Positions 32,686 through 40,319 of a stretch of DNA of 64,000 nt are shown one piece after another. A model generated the notes under the pieces. That model was not told the DNA's origin, did no database searches, and was given only the letters and a program-made list of their open reading frames with translations. This DNA is from Bin87 sp963692995 (GTDB lineage: Bacteria; Chloroflexota; Dehalococcoidia; Lucifugimonadales; UBA3495). The stretch lies in the NCBI GenBank assembly GCA_963692995.1, contig OY843611.1:1550001-1614000 (forward strand). The letters run 5' to 3'. The translations under genes and the position numbers were made by a program. Positions within the stretch are counted from its first letter, which is position 1; each line of letters opens with the position of its first letter.

Positions 32686-33501
32686 ATGGTTACCACCTAC
32701 TCGTGCATCAATACCGCAACCGTAACGCGCCCCACGATGATGGGCCGCAGCGAAGTGGAGACCCACATCGGCGTAGTTACGCTGAATCGCCCGGAAGTCC
32801 TCAACGCCCTCAACCTCCAGTTAGTGCGTGAATTGGACCAGGCCGTCACCGACTACGAAGCCGACGACAGCGTGGGCGCGATAATCATCACCGGCGCCGG
32901 CGAAAGGGCCTTCTCAGCCGGCGCCGACATCCACGAAAACCGTGAGCTTTCCGATGAAGAACGGGCGGCGGGCCAGGCCGAGCGAGCCGAATACACCTGG
33001 CATCTCCACGCCGGCAGCAAGCCCATCATTGGCGCCGTAAACGGCCTGTGCTACGGCGGCGGCACCGTATTGGCCACCAGCCTGGACTTCCTGGTGGGCT
33101 GCGAAAAAACCAGCTTCCGCTTCCTGGCCGTGAACTATGGACAGATGAACGCTACCTGGAGTTTGCCGCAATTGGTGGGTATCCACCGGGCCAAAGAGCT
33201 GTTGCTCAGTGGCCGCGAAGTCTTTGCGGACGAGGCATATCACATGGGACTTATCAACCACCTGGTGTCTTCCGCAGAGCTGATGGACCGTACGCTGGAT
33301 ATCGCGGCCGGCATCGCTCGCAACCGGGTCGAGGGCCTCGCTAACATCAAGCAATTGCTGCTCGAGCACTCAGGACTACCCATCGCAGAACAATACCGAA
33401 ACGAAATCGAAGGACGCACTGGACGCTTCCAGGGCCTATCCGTCGAAGAAGGCTTTTCCGATTTCCTCGCCCGCAAGGGCCGCAAAACTCGTTCAGCCTG
33501 A
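32686..33501 (+). CDS. Enoyl-CoA hydratase/isomerase family protein
   Basis: A 271-residue crotonase-fold protein. The oxyanion-hole segments are present: GAGERAFSAGADIHE (about 70-84) and GLCYGGGTVLATSLD (about 120-134). The usual catalytic Glu of hydratases is not obvious in NYGQMNATWSLPQLVG, so isomerase, hydrolase or thioesterase chemistry is possible. The ATG at 32686 follows AAGGA. It probably processes a CoA ester from ring cleavage, given the extradiol dioxygenase next door, but that link is by context only. A cupin gene follows after 11 bases. Confidence 0.87.
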   Translation: MVTTYSCINTATVTRPTMMGRSEVETHIGVVTLNRPEVLNALNLQLVRELDQAVTDYEADDSVGAIIITGAGERAFSAGADIHENRELSDEERAAGQAERAEYTWHLHAGSKPIIGAVNGLCYGGGTVLATSLDFLVGCEKTSFRFLAVNYGQMNATWSLPQLVGIHRAKELLLSGREVFADEAYHMGLINHLVSSAELMDRTLDIAAGIARNRVEGLANIKQLLLEHSGLPIAEQYRNEIEGRTGRFQGLSVEEGFSDFLARKGRKTRSA

Positions 33502-33512
33502 TTACAAGCGTC

Positions 33513-33962
33513 ATGGCGGACCATCACCAAGCCGTTGCCGCGCCCACGGTCGGGCGTCGCTCCGACGATACCATAACCGCCCCCGACGGCTCTCTGGTGC
33601 GCCTTCTGCTCACCCAGGAGCACGGCGCCACCCGCTGTAGCGTTATTGAGGTTGACATCCCGGCCGGCGCGGTAAGCCGGCCGGTGCGCCATCGTACCGT
33701 TGAAGAGGTCTGGTATGTCGTGAACGGGGAAGGCGAGGTTTGGCGCTGTCCGCCCGACACGCCGCCGTCTGCGGTTGCCCCGGTTTCGATCCGGCCCGGC
33801 GATGCGTTGACCATACCCACCGGCTGGTCATTTCAGTTCAAGGCGGGCCGTCGCGTCGGGTTCCGATTTATCTGCGTGACCATCCCGGCATGGCCGGGCG
33901 CGGATGAGGCAGAAGAAGTGGCGGAAGGCGGGCTCGGTCCACCGACCCTTGCTCCGCCCTGA
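33513..33962 (+). CDS. Single-domain cupin protein
   Basis: A 149-residue cupin_2 protein. Motif 1 reads VRHRTVEEVWYVVNGEGEVW with HRxxxEE in place of the standard HxH, and motif 2 is PGDALTIPTGWSFQFKAG. The metal set is therefore incomplete (second His is Arg). Cytosolic, no signal peptide. It lies 11 bases after the crotonase gene and is likely cotranscribed. Function unknown; may bind a carboxylate or sugar. Confidence 0.8.
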   Translation: MADHHQAVAAPTVGRRSDDTITAPDGSLVRLLLTQEHGATRCSVIEVDIPAGAVSRPVRHRTVEEVWYVVNGEGEVWRCPPDTPPSAVAPVSIRPGDALTIPTGWSFQFKAGRRVGFRFICVTIPAWPGADEAEEVAEGGLGPPTLAPP

Positions 33963-33977
33963 CTGCGTTTCCGGCGG

Positions 33978-34214
33978 CTACCCTTGCCGGCGTACCTCGA
34001 TGGTCTCGCCGTCCGCCAACGCCACCCGGCGGTACTGAATCCCCATTTTCAGCATCCAATAGCCCAGCGTCGCGGGGCTAACGCCTAAATGGGCCGCCGC
34101 CCGGCTCATGCCCATTTCGTTGACCAGTTCGGGAACGAGGTTTTCCAAAGGACGACCGTGCTGGTCTTCCACGCTCCGCATTAATTTAGTCTTTCTGATA
34201 CGCTGCGTCGACAT
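33978..34214 (-). CDS. Small helix-turn-helix protein
   Basis: A 78-residue basic protein with a clear helix-turn-helix: MGMSRAAAHLGVSPATLGYWMLKMG (34-58, shown in part), after a basic N-terminus. The ATG at 34214 follows AGAGGTGAT. It resembles a DNA-binding domain of a transcriptional regulator without a ligand domain. Two 11-base direct repeats and a hairpin lie 28-78 bases upstream, which would suit autoregulation. It is convergent with the cupin gene. Confidence 0.65.
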   Translation of the reverse strand: MSTQRIRKTKLMRSVEDQHGRPLENLVPELVNEMGMSRAAAHLGVSPATLGYWMLKMGIQYRRVALADGETIEVRRQG

Positions 34215-34241
34215 ATCACCTCTTGTTCTGGTTATGCTAGT

Positions 34242-34292
34242 TCCGGCGAGCAGCCGGAGTCCTTTGCACTGGATAGTCGCATTGCACTGGAT
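34242..34292. promoter_or_regulatory. Operator-like repeats upstream of the HTH gene
   Basis: Two exact copies of TTGCACTGGAT (34264-34274 and 34282-34292) are spaced 18 bases apart, and a 6-bp stem hairpin (34242-34247 with 34253-34258) lies between them and the HTH start codon at 34214. The spacing puts both repeats on nearly the same DNA face. Confidence 0.45.
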
Positions 34293-34405
34293 GGTTGCTA
34301 TATTACATCAATGCCATCAGTCTCCGCACGGCGGATCAGACGCGAACTGTCAGCATTTTTAAAATCCCCCAAAAAAACGCACACAGATTGCCCATCGGAA
34401 CGTAA

Positions 34406-34492
34406 AGCGTGTCGTCAAGCAGAACGCTTTGGTTATGGAAACGCCCGGATGCTTGCTTTCGCAGGAATGACGGGATGATTTGACGACACGCT
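34406..34492. mobile_element. MITE-like element with 13-bp inverted ends
   Basis: AGCGTGTCGTCAA (34406-34418) is repeated as its exact complement at 34480-34492. The 61 bases between hold a degenerate copy of the dispersed palindrome (gctttcgcaggaatgacgg). No open frame and no clear target duplication is seen. It lies in the 319-base gap 34215-34533, which otherwise holds no gene. Confidence 0.5.
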
Positions 34493-34533
34493 CTAGCCAA
34501 TCACCGCAAAAGGCTGCGCCCCTTTGCCGATTT

Positions 34534-35625
34534 CTACGCCGCCGCCCCGGTCAGGTCCGCCACCTGGGGCATCACCCTTTCGGCCAGGAGCTTGGTCGAG
34601 TGTTCCCATCCGGATTGATTCTCCCATTGGTCGTACACCAGCATCAGCAACCCGCCGAACCCGCCGACGTCCCCGTAGAGCCGCCTGATTTTCCCGGCTA
34701 CGGTATCCGGGGACCCAATCAGCCATAAGTGATCTGCCATGTACTCGATGTTGACCGCCTCGTCGGGCACTTCGTCGTCGTGCTTGAAGACCTTCATCAG
34801 GTCAAATTCGCGGAACAGCGGCAGGAGGTAATCATTCCAGACCCGGCCCAACATCCCGTTCAGCGCCAAATCCCGGGCCGCTTCGTCACTGTCGGCAACA
34901 TACACGTCCCGAACCAAACGCCAGTCGGCTCGAGAGGGAGTGCGGCCCGTTCGCTGAGCCCCTTCTTCGATGGCCTCCCAGTGGCTGCGGCAGTAGTCGG
35001 CGTTCAGCGCCAGGCTCATGGGAATGAAACCGCGTTCCCCGGCGATCATCAGCGTGGGTGATTTATAACTGACCGACGCCACGCCAATCGGCGGGTGGGG
35101 TTGCTGATAGGGGCGCAGGAAAAACTCCAGGCTGCCATACATTGGCTCAGGGATGCTCACGTTCCAGTACTTCCCCTTATATTCAAATGGCCCCTCGTTC
35201 TGCCAGATTTTCAGGATGATGTCCAGCGACTCGCGGGTCATGTCCCGGTGCTCGCCGTTATTGCCGTCCACGTCAAATAGCGCCCAGTCGCTGGGCAGTC
35301 CGCTCGAACCCACTCCGAACAAAAACCGACCCTGGGACAAGTGGTCCAGATACGCTACACGGTGCGCCAACTCCGCCGGATGATGGAAGGGAAGCAGATG
35401 CGCTCCCGAACCGAGCTTAATGCGCTTGGTCTTCATCAGGGCCTGGGCGATCAACAGGTCAGGAGCCGGGATGGGTTCCCAGGGCGAGGTGAAATGCTCA
35501 CCGATCCAAGCTTCGTCAAAGCCCAGTTCGTCGCATAGAGTCAGGTATTCCAGGTCCCACTGGTGAGAGTCGTAAATGTTCCGTTCCGGCGGATGCGACG
35601 GCATCATAAACAATCCGTACTTCAT
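34534..35625 (-). CDS. LLM-class flavin-dependent oxidoreductase (copy 1)
   Basis: A 363-residue luciferase-like TIM-barrel enzyme using FMN or F420. It begins MKYGLFMMPSHPPERNIYDS, then FDEAWIGEHF (37-46), HPAELAHRVAYLDHLSQGRFLFGVGSSGLPSDWALFD-type block (82-118), which is typical of alkanal monooxygenases and the limonene monooxygenase-like group. Substrate unknown. Two other LLM genes in the window (51,601 and 59,693) show different lengths and motifs, so they are not recent duplicates. Single gene, divergent from the SlyD gene. Confidence 0.9.
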   Translation of the reverse strand: MKYGLFMMPSHPPERNIYDSHQWDLEYLTLCDELGFDEAWIGEHFTSPWEPIPAPDLLIAQALMKTKRIKLGSGAHLLPFHHPAELAHRVAYLDHLSQGRFLFGVGSSGLPSDWALFDVDGNNGEHRDMTRESLDIILKIWQNEGPFEYKGKYWNVSIPEPMYGSLEFFLRPYQQPHPPIGVASVSYKSPTLMIAGERGFIPMSLALNADYCRSHWEAIEEGAQRTGRTPSRADWRLVRDVYVADSDEAARDLALNGMLGRVWNDYLLPLFREFDLMKVFKHDDEVPDEAVNIEYMADHLWLIGSPDTVAGKIRRLYGDVGGFGGLLMLVYDQWENQSGWEHSTKLLAERVMPQVADLTGAAA

Positions 35626-35734
35626 GGCTCCTCCCTCGACCTTCTAAAGCTGACTCTGCCCGTACCATATCACAATTCAGCGCTGCTTGCCGCCCGTGTT
35701 ATAGTGCCCTATCCAAACTATATCGGAGGTCAAG

Positions 35735-36166
35735 TTGACCACAGCACAAACCGGCAACAAAGTTCGCGTTCACTACACTGGCCGCCTTGACGATGGGCAA
35801 GTTTTCGACTCATCGGAAGGCGGCACTCCTTTGGCATTCACTATCGGCAGCGGCCAGGTTATACCGGGGTTTGAGACCGGTGTTCTCGGGATGTCGCCCG
35901 GCGACACCAAAACCGTCAACATTCCCTGCGCCGACGCCTACGGCGAACACCGGGACGACGGCGTGATGCAGGTTCCGCGGGATGAGTTTCCCCCCGACAT
36001 GCCCTTGGCCGTGGGGTCGTCAGTGCAGGGCCAACAGCAGAGCGGCCAGCAAGTTACCTTCACCATCGTCGCCCTAACCGACGCCGAGGTTACGCTAGAC
36101 GCGAACCACCCGCTGGCCGGCAAAGACTTAACTTTTGACCTCACCCTGGTATCTATCGAGGTTTAG
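35735..36166 (+). CDS. slyD: FKBP-type peptidyl-prolyl isomerase (SlyD-like)
   Basis: A 143-residue cis/trans prolyl isomerase: VRVHYTGRLDDGQVFDSSEG (11-30), FTIGSGQVIPGFETGVLGM (35-53), then an inserted flap-like region (65-120) with AYGEHRDDGVM, and a closing strand DLTLVSIEV. The insert-in-flap domain marks the SlyD branch; the His/Cys-rich nickel tail is absent. The start is TTG at 35735, set by GGAGG five bases upstream plus spacer. TATAGT at 35700-35705 may be its -10. Confidence 0.88.
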   Translation: MTTAQTGNKVRVHYTGRLDDGQVFDSSEGGTPLAFTIGSGQVIPGFETGVLGMSPGDTKTVNIPCADAYGEHRDDGVMQVPRDEFPPDMPLAVGSSVQGQQQSGQQVTFTIVALTDAEVTLDANHPLAGKDLTFDLTLVSIEV

Positions 36167-36179
36167 GCAGGAGGTCTCA

Positions 36180-36494
36180 TTGTACATGGGTAACAAGGGG
36201 AACCAATCCAAAACCCGCCAATGGCTGGTTTTCCTGGTTCTCCTGTTACGACTGGCCTTGCCGGCGGTTCGGAGTGCCGTTGCCGGCGCAATTTTAATGC
36301 TATGTGTCGTAGCAGTTGCCGCAGTAGTACTCGACCTTGCAGCTGGCGACAACCCGGCTACCCAAACACTGGAAACCCGGCTGAGAATGGTGCTGATGGT
36401 CCTGGTTGTATTAGTCGCCGCGGCTTGCGTTGGAGTATATATCCGTCAAATATCTAAACCTAACTCGGGCTCCGAGGGCCGCCACGAGAGTTGA
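36180..36494 (+). CDS. Small membrane protein, unknown
   Basis: A 104-residue protein with two hydrophobic segments (about 17-50 and 77-95) separated by a short polar loop, and a basic start. AGGAGG at 36169-36174 suits a TTG at 36180; an ATG at 36186 is in frame two codons later. No family recognised. It starts 13 bases after the SlyD stop, so may be in its operon, and its end overlaps the convergent gene by 35 bases. Confidence 0.55.
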   Translation: MYMGNKGNQSKTRQWLVFLVLLLRLALPAVRSAVAGAILMLCVVAVAAVVLDLAAGDNPATQTLETRLRMVLMVLVVLVAAACVGVYIRQISKPNSGSEGRHES

Positions 36495-36801
36495 ACCAGC
36501 TAAAGAACGATTTAAATAGACTGAGCGAGGCTACGAGAACCCAGGACAGCGCCATTACGGAAACGCCAAATCCGCCCACAAGCACAACGTAACGATTTTC
36601 GATCCAATAACCAATCAAGAGAACCGCCAGTGCCGCCACCGCTCCGAGCAGGAGGGGGACACCGGCGCGATCCAACGTTGTCATATCGACGGATGGCTCC
36701 CTCCTGCTTCGCTGTCGGGCGCCTGCATCCGGCAGAACAACGCCGTCCACCGACGGGTTCTCGGTATCGACAGGGACATCTCGCGTTTCGGGAATGGTCA
36801 T
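36460..36801 (-). CDS. Small membrane protein, unknown
   Basis: A 113-residue protein: a polar, acidic then basic N-terminal 45 residues followed by two transmembrane segments (about 48-65 and 70-95) and a short tail. AAGAGG precedes the ATG at 36801. No family recognised. It converges on and overlaps the plus-strand small membrane gene (36460-36494). Confidence 0.55.
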   Translation of the reverse strand: MTIPETRDVPVDTENPSVDGVVLPDAGARQRSRREPSVDMTTLDRAGVPLLLGAVAALAVLLIGYWIENRYVVLVGGFGVSVMALSWVLVASLSLFKSFFSWFNSRGGPRSPS

Positions 36802-36831
36802 GCCGGCCTCTTACGCCTTCACTATACCAGA

Positions 36832-37665
36832 CTACAGGCGCACTTGCTGCCCCAGCGTCTGGTACGTTACCGGCGAAGTGGCTACCAGGCCGGCGTCCAC
36901 CGGCAGCACTACTCCGTTTATCCAGCGAGCCTCGTCGCTGGCCAGGAACAGCGCCGCGTTTCCAATATCCCACGCCGTCCCTTCCGTGCGCAGTGGCGCG
37001 GCTGTACTGCGAACCTGCCGAAGATCATCATCCATGCGGGGCGCCACCATCGGCGTGAACACCAGTCCCGGAGCGATGCAATTAGTCCGGATGCCGTCCG
37101 GCCCATGGTCCGCGGCCATGGAAATGGTCAAGCCAATCACCGCGGCTTTCGACGCCGTGTAGGGCGTGCTGCTGTGGGCGCGCAACCCCGCGATAGACGA
37201 TATGTTGATGATGGATCCCCCGCCGGCTTCCATCATTCGTGGGATGGCGAACTTGCTCGCCAGAACGATGCTCTTGACGTTGACCGCCATGATGTGGTCC
37301 CAATCCTCTTCCGATACCTCGACCACCGTTCCACGACGGGAAATCCCCACGTTATTATCCAGGATGTCCAGCCGTCCGTAACGCTCGATGCAAACCTCCA
37401 CCATCCGCTCACAGTCGGCGGCGTCGGTCACGTCGGCCTGTACAGTGGAGGCCGCGCCGCCCTCCGCCTGGATCATCGCCAGCGTTTCCGCCGCCCGCTC
37501 TTCCGTAGCGTCGGCCAGCAGCACTTTCGCTCCCTCACGTGCGAAGAGTGTTGCCGTAGCCCGGCCATTCCCGATGCCGGGACCGCTTGAACCGGCGCCG
37601 GTGACGATGGCCACCTTCCCTTCCAATCGCAGGCTGCGTTCAGGCACGTCGTAATCCTCCACCAT
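36832..37665 (-). CDS. SDR-family oxidoreductase
   Basis: A 277-residue classical short-chain dehydrogenase with NAD(P) motif VTGAGSSGPGIGNGRATA (21-38, with two extra residues in the glycine loop), DNNVG in place of NNAG, catalytic Ser in INISSIAG and YTASK (Tyr and Lys present). C-terminal substrate region GLVFTPMVAP. Reaction: alcohol/ketone interconversion; substrate unknown. The ATG at 37665 has no strong ribosome site. The next minus-strand gene upstream (a polytopic membrane protein) ends 24 bases away. Confidence 0.88.
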   Translation of the reverse strand: MVEDYDVPERSLRLEGKVAIVTGAGSSGPGIGNGRATATLFAREGAKVLLADATEERAAETLAMIQAEGGAASTVQADVTDAADCERMVEVCIERYGRLDILDNNVGISRRGTVVEVSEEDWDHIMAVNVKSIVLASKFAIPRMMEAGGGSIINISSIAGLRAHSSTPYTASKAAVIGLTISMAADHGPDGIRTNCIAPGLVFTPMVAPRMDDDLRQVRSTAAPLRTEGTAWDIGNAALFLASDEARWINGVVLPVDAGLVATSPVTYQTLGQQVRL

Positions 37666-37689
37666 TGGGTCTGCTAAAGTGTCGCCAGC

Positions 37690-39240
37690 TCACTCGGCGA
37701 TGGGCCGCGAAATTATCCATAAACTGGCGCAAGTGTAGCACACCATCAGCGCCAGCATCGGCGCCTGGCTCAGCAGCGCCGCCCGTCGATCAGGATAAAT
37801 CCGCGTGGCCTGTACGTGCGCCAGGTAAACCCCTGCGATATGTCCGACCACAATTGCCGCAATGGAGAAATACCAGATGAACACCGGCGACAGGATCCCG
37901 ATATTGATGGTAGCGTCCGCCGTGCCGAACAAGTCCCAGCCCCAGCCGAAAGGGTCTGACGCCAGCACGATGAACCGCTGGCCGTTGATCAGCAGGAACC
38001 CCAGAAAGTGGGCGAAGTGATACGCCAACGCAATGGGCAGCAATGAAAATGCGAATCGGCGCAATAGCTGGCCGGCATCAGGTTCGGACTGTCCGGATAA
38101 AGACGCCATCATCGCGCAGGTCGCAGCGAATAGAATGCCGAACGCCAGGGGCAAGCCCAGCGCACCGATCAGGTTGGCGATGTACCCGCCATATGCCGGG
38201 AAATGCAGCAGGAACTGTGTACTGAACAGCAGCCACTCCGGCGTCGCCGACAGCCCGTCAAACGACACTGTGGACAACAATAGAATGACGTGGACCACAA
38301 CCGTCAGCGTTACCACCCCCAGGCGATTCAACCCCACGCACGGCGGGCGCAGATTGAATTCCCGCTGCTCCGGCAGAGCGGCGGAGTAGCATTCGTAGCA
38401 GTCCACGCAGTCCTCTTCCTCTGACGAACAACGTCCCCCGCTGGAGCATCGGGCGCAACCCGTCTTGGGAGCGCGGACTTCCGTTACCGAAAACCGCGCC
38501 ATGAATCCGTACACCACGGTGAATCCTTCGGCGTTGCGCAGCCATACGTCCCTTCCGTACCGGTACATCCCGATGAAGTTGTATGCCGTGTACAGCGCCA
38601 GGATCCAGCCCAACGCCCGAGGCCCCGCCGCATCCGCGGCAACCGTCTCCAGTATGGCGAATCCCGCGAACACCAGCGCCGCCGGCCAGGCTCCCCAGCG
38701 GGCCGGGTACCGTTTTCGCAAGCTCAGGCGCTGACCCGGCGCCAGGACCCGAGTCAACGTCTCAGCATATTCCCAAACAATTTTCCAAGGGTTGACCAGC
38801 GCCCACAAATTCCCGAATAACGCGGTGAAAAAGCTTAGCCCCACCCAGAAGGCGACGTAAACAGCCGCCGGCGCCGGATTCAATGGCGCGCGCTCGGTGC
38901 CAATCAGCGCCCCCAAAATGACGTATACGGTCAGCGCCACGGAGATTGCTTTCAAAGGGCCGGTGAACCAGGGCGACGCCATCCAACGCGTCGCAACGAA
39001 ATCCAGCAAGTTTAACCGCGGGTAACCACGTTCTGCCGCATCCCCTCGGAGGAACACCGCCGCGATGACGAAGGACAGGAACACCGCCGCCGCGCCGGCG
39101 ATTATGAACAAGGACAGCGGCAACGGCAGATCGTAACGTTCGCCGAACCCGTGCGCCTCGGCCGGAAGCGCCACCGCCCCCGCGCACGCCCCTAACGCGC
39201 CAAATGCGCCAAGGATCGCCAGTCCCCGCCGACGTGTCAT
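37690..39240 (-). CDS. Polytopic membrane protein with cytosolic or periplasmic Cys cluster
   Basis: A 516-residue protein with about 11-12 predicted hydrophobic segments. Between the middle segments lies a soluble loop with C262, C265, C271, C278, C281 and C284 (C-x2-C-x5-C-x6-C-x2-C-x2-C) plus C301, which could bind zinc, copper or an iron-sulphur centre. The ATG at 39240 lies 2 bases after the stop of the YtkA-like gene, so the two are cotranslated. I do not recognise a named family. A metal or redox role at the membrane is an inference from the Cys pattern and the partner. Confidence 0.72.
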   Translation of the reverse strand: MTRRRGLAILGAFGALGACAGAVALPAEAHGFGERYDLPLPLSLFIIAGAAAVFLSFVIAAVFLRGDAAERGYPRLNLLDFVATRWMASPWFTGPLKAISVALTVYVILGALIGTERAPLNPAPAAVYVAFWVGLSFFTALFGNLWALVNPWKIVWEYAETLTRVLAPGQRLSLRKRYPARWGAWPAALVFAGFAILETVAADAAGPRALGWILALYTAYNFIGMYRYGRDVWLRNAEGFTVVYGFMARFSVTEVRAPKTGCARCSSGGRCSSEEEDCVDCYECYSAALPEQREFNLRPPCVGLNRLGVVTLTVVVHVILLLSTVSFDGLSATPEWLLFSTQFLLHFPAYGGYIANLIGALGLPLAFGILFAATCAMMASLSGQSEPDAGQLLRRFAFSLLPIALAYHFAHFLGFLLINGQRFIVLASDPFGWGWDLFGTADATINIGILSPVFIWYFSIAAIVVGHIAGVYLAHVQATRIYPDRRAALLSQAPMLALMVCYTCASLWIISRPIAE

Positions 39241-39242
39241 GG

Positions 39243-39896
39243 TCACCCGGCCCGCCGCCTTTGCATGATCAGCCAGGTCCAGATCCCTACCGCCACGATG
39301 AGCGCCATTGCGGCAGCAATCCAAACCCACTGGATTTGCGCCCCCGGTTCTATCACTTGGAGAGGCAGGATGAACCGTTCTTCACCGCGCTCGGAAGCCA
39401 CGTTGACCGACACATCCCATCGGCCCACCACGTCGAATGGCACATCCACCTCGAAATAACGCAGAGTCTGTTCGTTAGACACCCTTTGCGGACCGAACTC
39501 CGGCGAACCCGGCGGCCCGCTGGCGGAAACTGATAGCTGGACATCGGTATCCCGCAACAGACTTTCATCGCTGACGTCAAACACCTGGATAGCCAGGTGC
39601 GTTTGGGGTATCACGGGCCGAGCCGGTATGATTCCCACCACCACCCGGTACGCTCCCTGCGTACGGTCCATGATCGTGGTGGAGGCCCCGTTAGCCTCGG
39701 CCATCCCGATCCAAACCGTGGCAAAAAGAAATCCCGCCGTAACCGCGACCAGCGCCGCCGCCTTCGCTAACGCCCCGCTTGTCCGGAACGCCCCGGTTGT
39801 CCAAGAAGTCAATCCCAAATCAGCCCCGCCCGAATTGCGCTCCAAAATTTCCCGCAGCACGATAGCATAAGCTACTGACCTCATCAATGTTGACAC
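39243..39896 (-). CDS. YtkA/FixH-like membrane-anchored protein
   Basis: A 217-residue protein with an N-terminal hydrophobic anchor (ALVAVTAGFLFATVWIGMAEA), an extracytoplasmic beta-sandwich (about 80-180; AYRVVVGIIPARPVIPQTHLAIQV and TLRYFEVDVPFDVVGRWDVSV) and a second C-terminal transmembrane helix followed by QRRRAG. The sandwich resembles YtkA-like domains linked to copper or cytochrome oxidase biology. Start is uncertain: GTG at 39896, or ATG at 39884, or a later TTG. It is the first gene of a two-gene operon with the Cys-rich membrane protein. Confidence 0.72.
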   Translation of the reverse strand: MSTLMRSVAYAIVLREILERNSGGADLGLTSWTTGAFRTSGALAKAAALVAVTAGFLFATVWIGMAEANGASTTIMDRTQGAYRVVVGIIPARPVIPQTHLAIQVFDVSDESLLRDTDVQLSVSASGPPGSPEFGPQRVSNEQTLRYFEVDVPFDVVGRWDVSVNVASERGEERFILPLQVIEPGAQIQWVWIAAAMALIVAVGIWTWLIMQRRRAG

Positions 39897-39918
39897 CCCT
39901 ATCGCTTGTTGGTAGCCT
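39890..39918 (+). promoter_or_regulatory. tRNA-Lys promoter
   Basis: TTGACA (39890-39895), a 17-base spacer and an extended -10 TGG-TAGCCT (TG at 39910-39911) lie 28 bases before the tRNA-Lys gene. Confidence 0.45.
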
Positions 39919-39945
39919 GATTATGCGCTCCGTGCGCGGCAGGAT

Positions 39946-40021
39946 GGCCCGCTAGCTCAACTGGCAGAGCAGCTGACTCTTAATCAGCAGGTTCTCGGTT
40001 CGACCCCGAGGCGGGTCACCA
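39946..40021 (+). tRNA. tRNA-Lys (anticodon CTT)
   Basis: A full cloverleaf: acceptor GGCCCGC with GCGGGTC, D stem GCTC/GAGC, anticodon stem GCTGA/TCAGC with loop CTCTTAA, and T arm CTCGG-TTCGACC-CCGAG. Discriminator A at 40018 and an encoded CCA to 40021. Confidence 0.95.
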
Positions 40022-40095
40022 AATCCATCACACCAGGCCCATCTACACCAGGTGGCTTTCCTCGTTGGCCGGTCGGACGCCGGCCCGTGATCACT

Positions 40096-40180
40096 GGGGA
40101 AGTGTCGGAATTGGCAGACGAGCATGACTTAGGATCATGTGCCCTTGGGCGTGCGGGTTCAAGTCCCGCCTTCCCCACCA
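40096..40180 (+). tRNA. tRNA-Leu (anticodon TAG)
   Basis: A class II tRNA: acceptor GGGGAAG with CTTCCCC, anticodon stem CATGA/TCATG with loop CTTAGGA, long variable arm (GCCCTTGGGC) and T arm GCGGG-TTCAAGT-CCCGC. Encoded CCA at 40178-40180. Confidence 0.94.
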
Positions 40181-40319
40181 CACCGGCCCCGGCCGCCTGC
40201 TCCGCCCGACTTGGCGGCGCTGCTGGCTGGAAGTTACCCTTCAAAGTTGAGACCGGCGAAAGGCTGAGGTATAGTTGCCGACTATGGATGCCATGCCGCC
40301 CAGCGGCGGGAGATACGCA

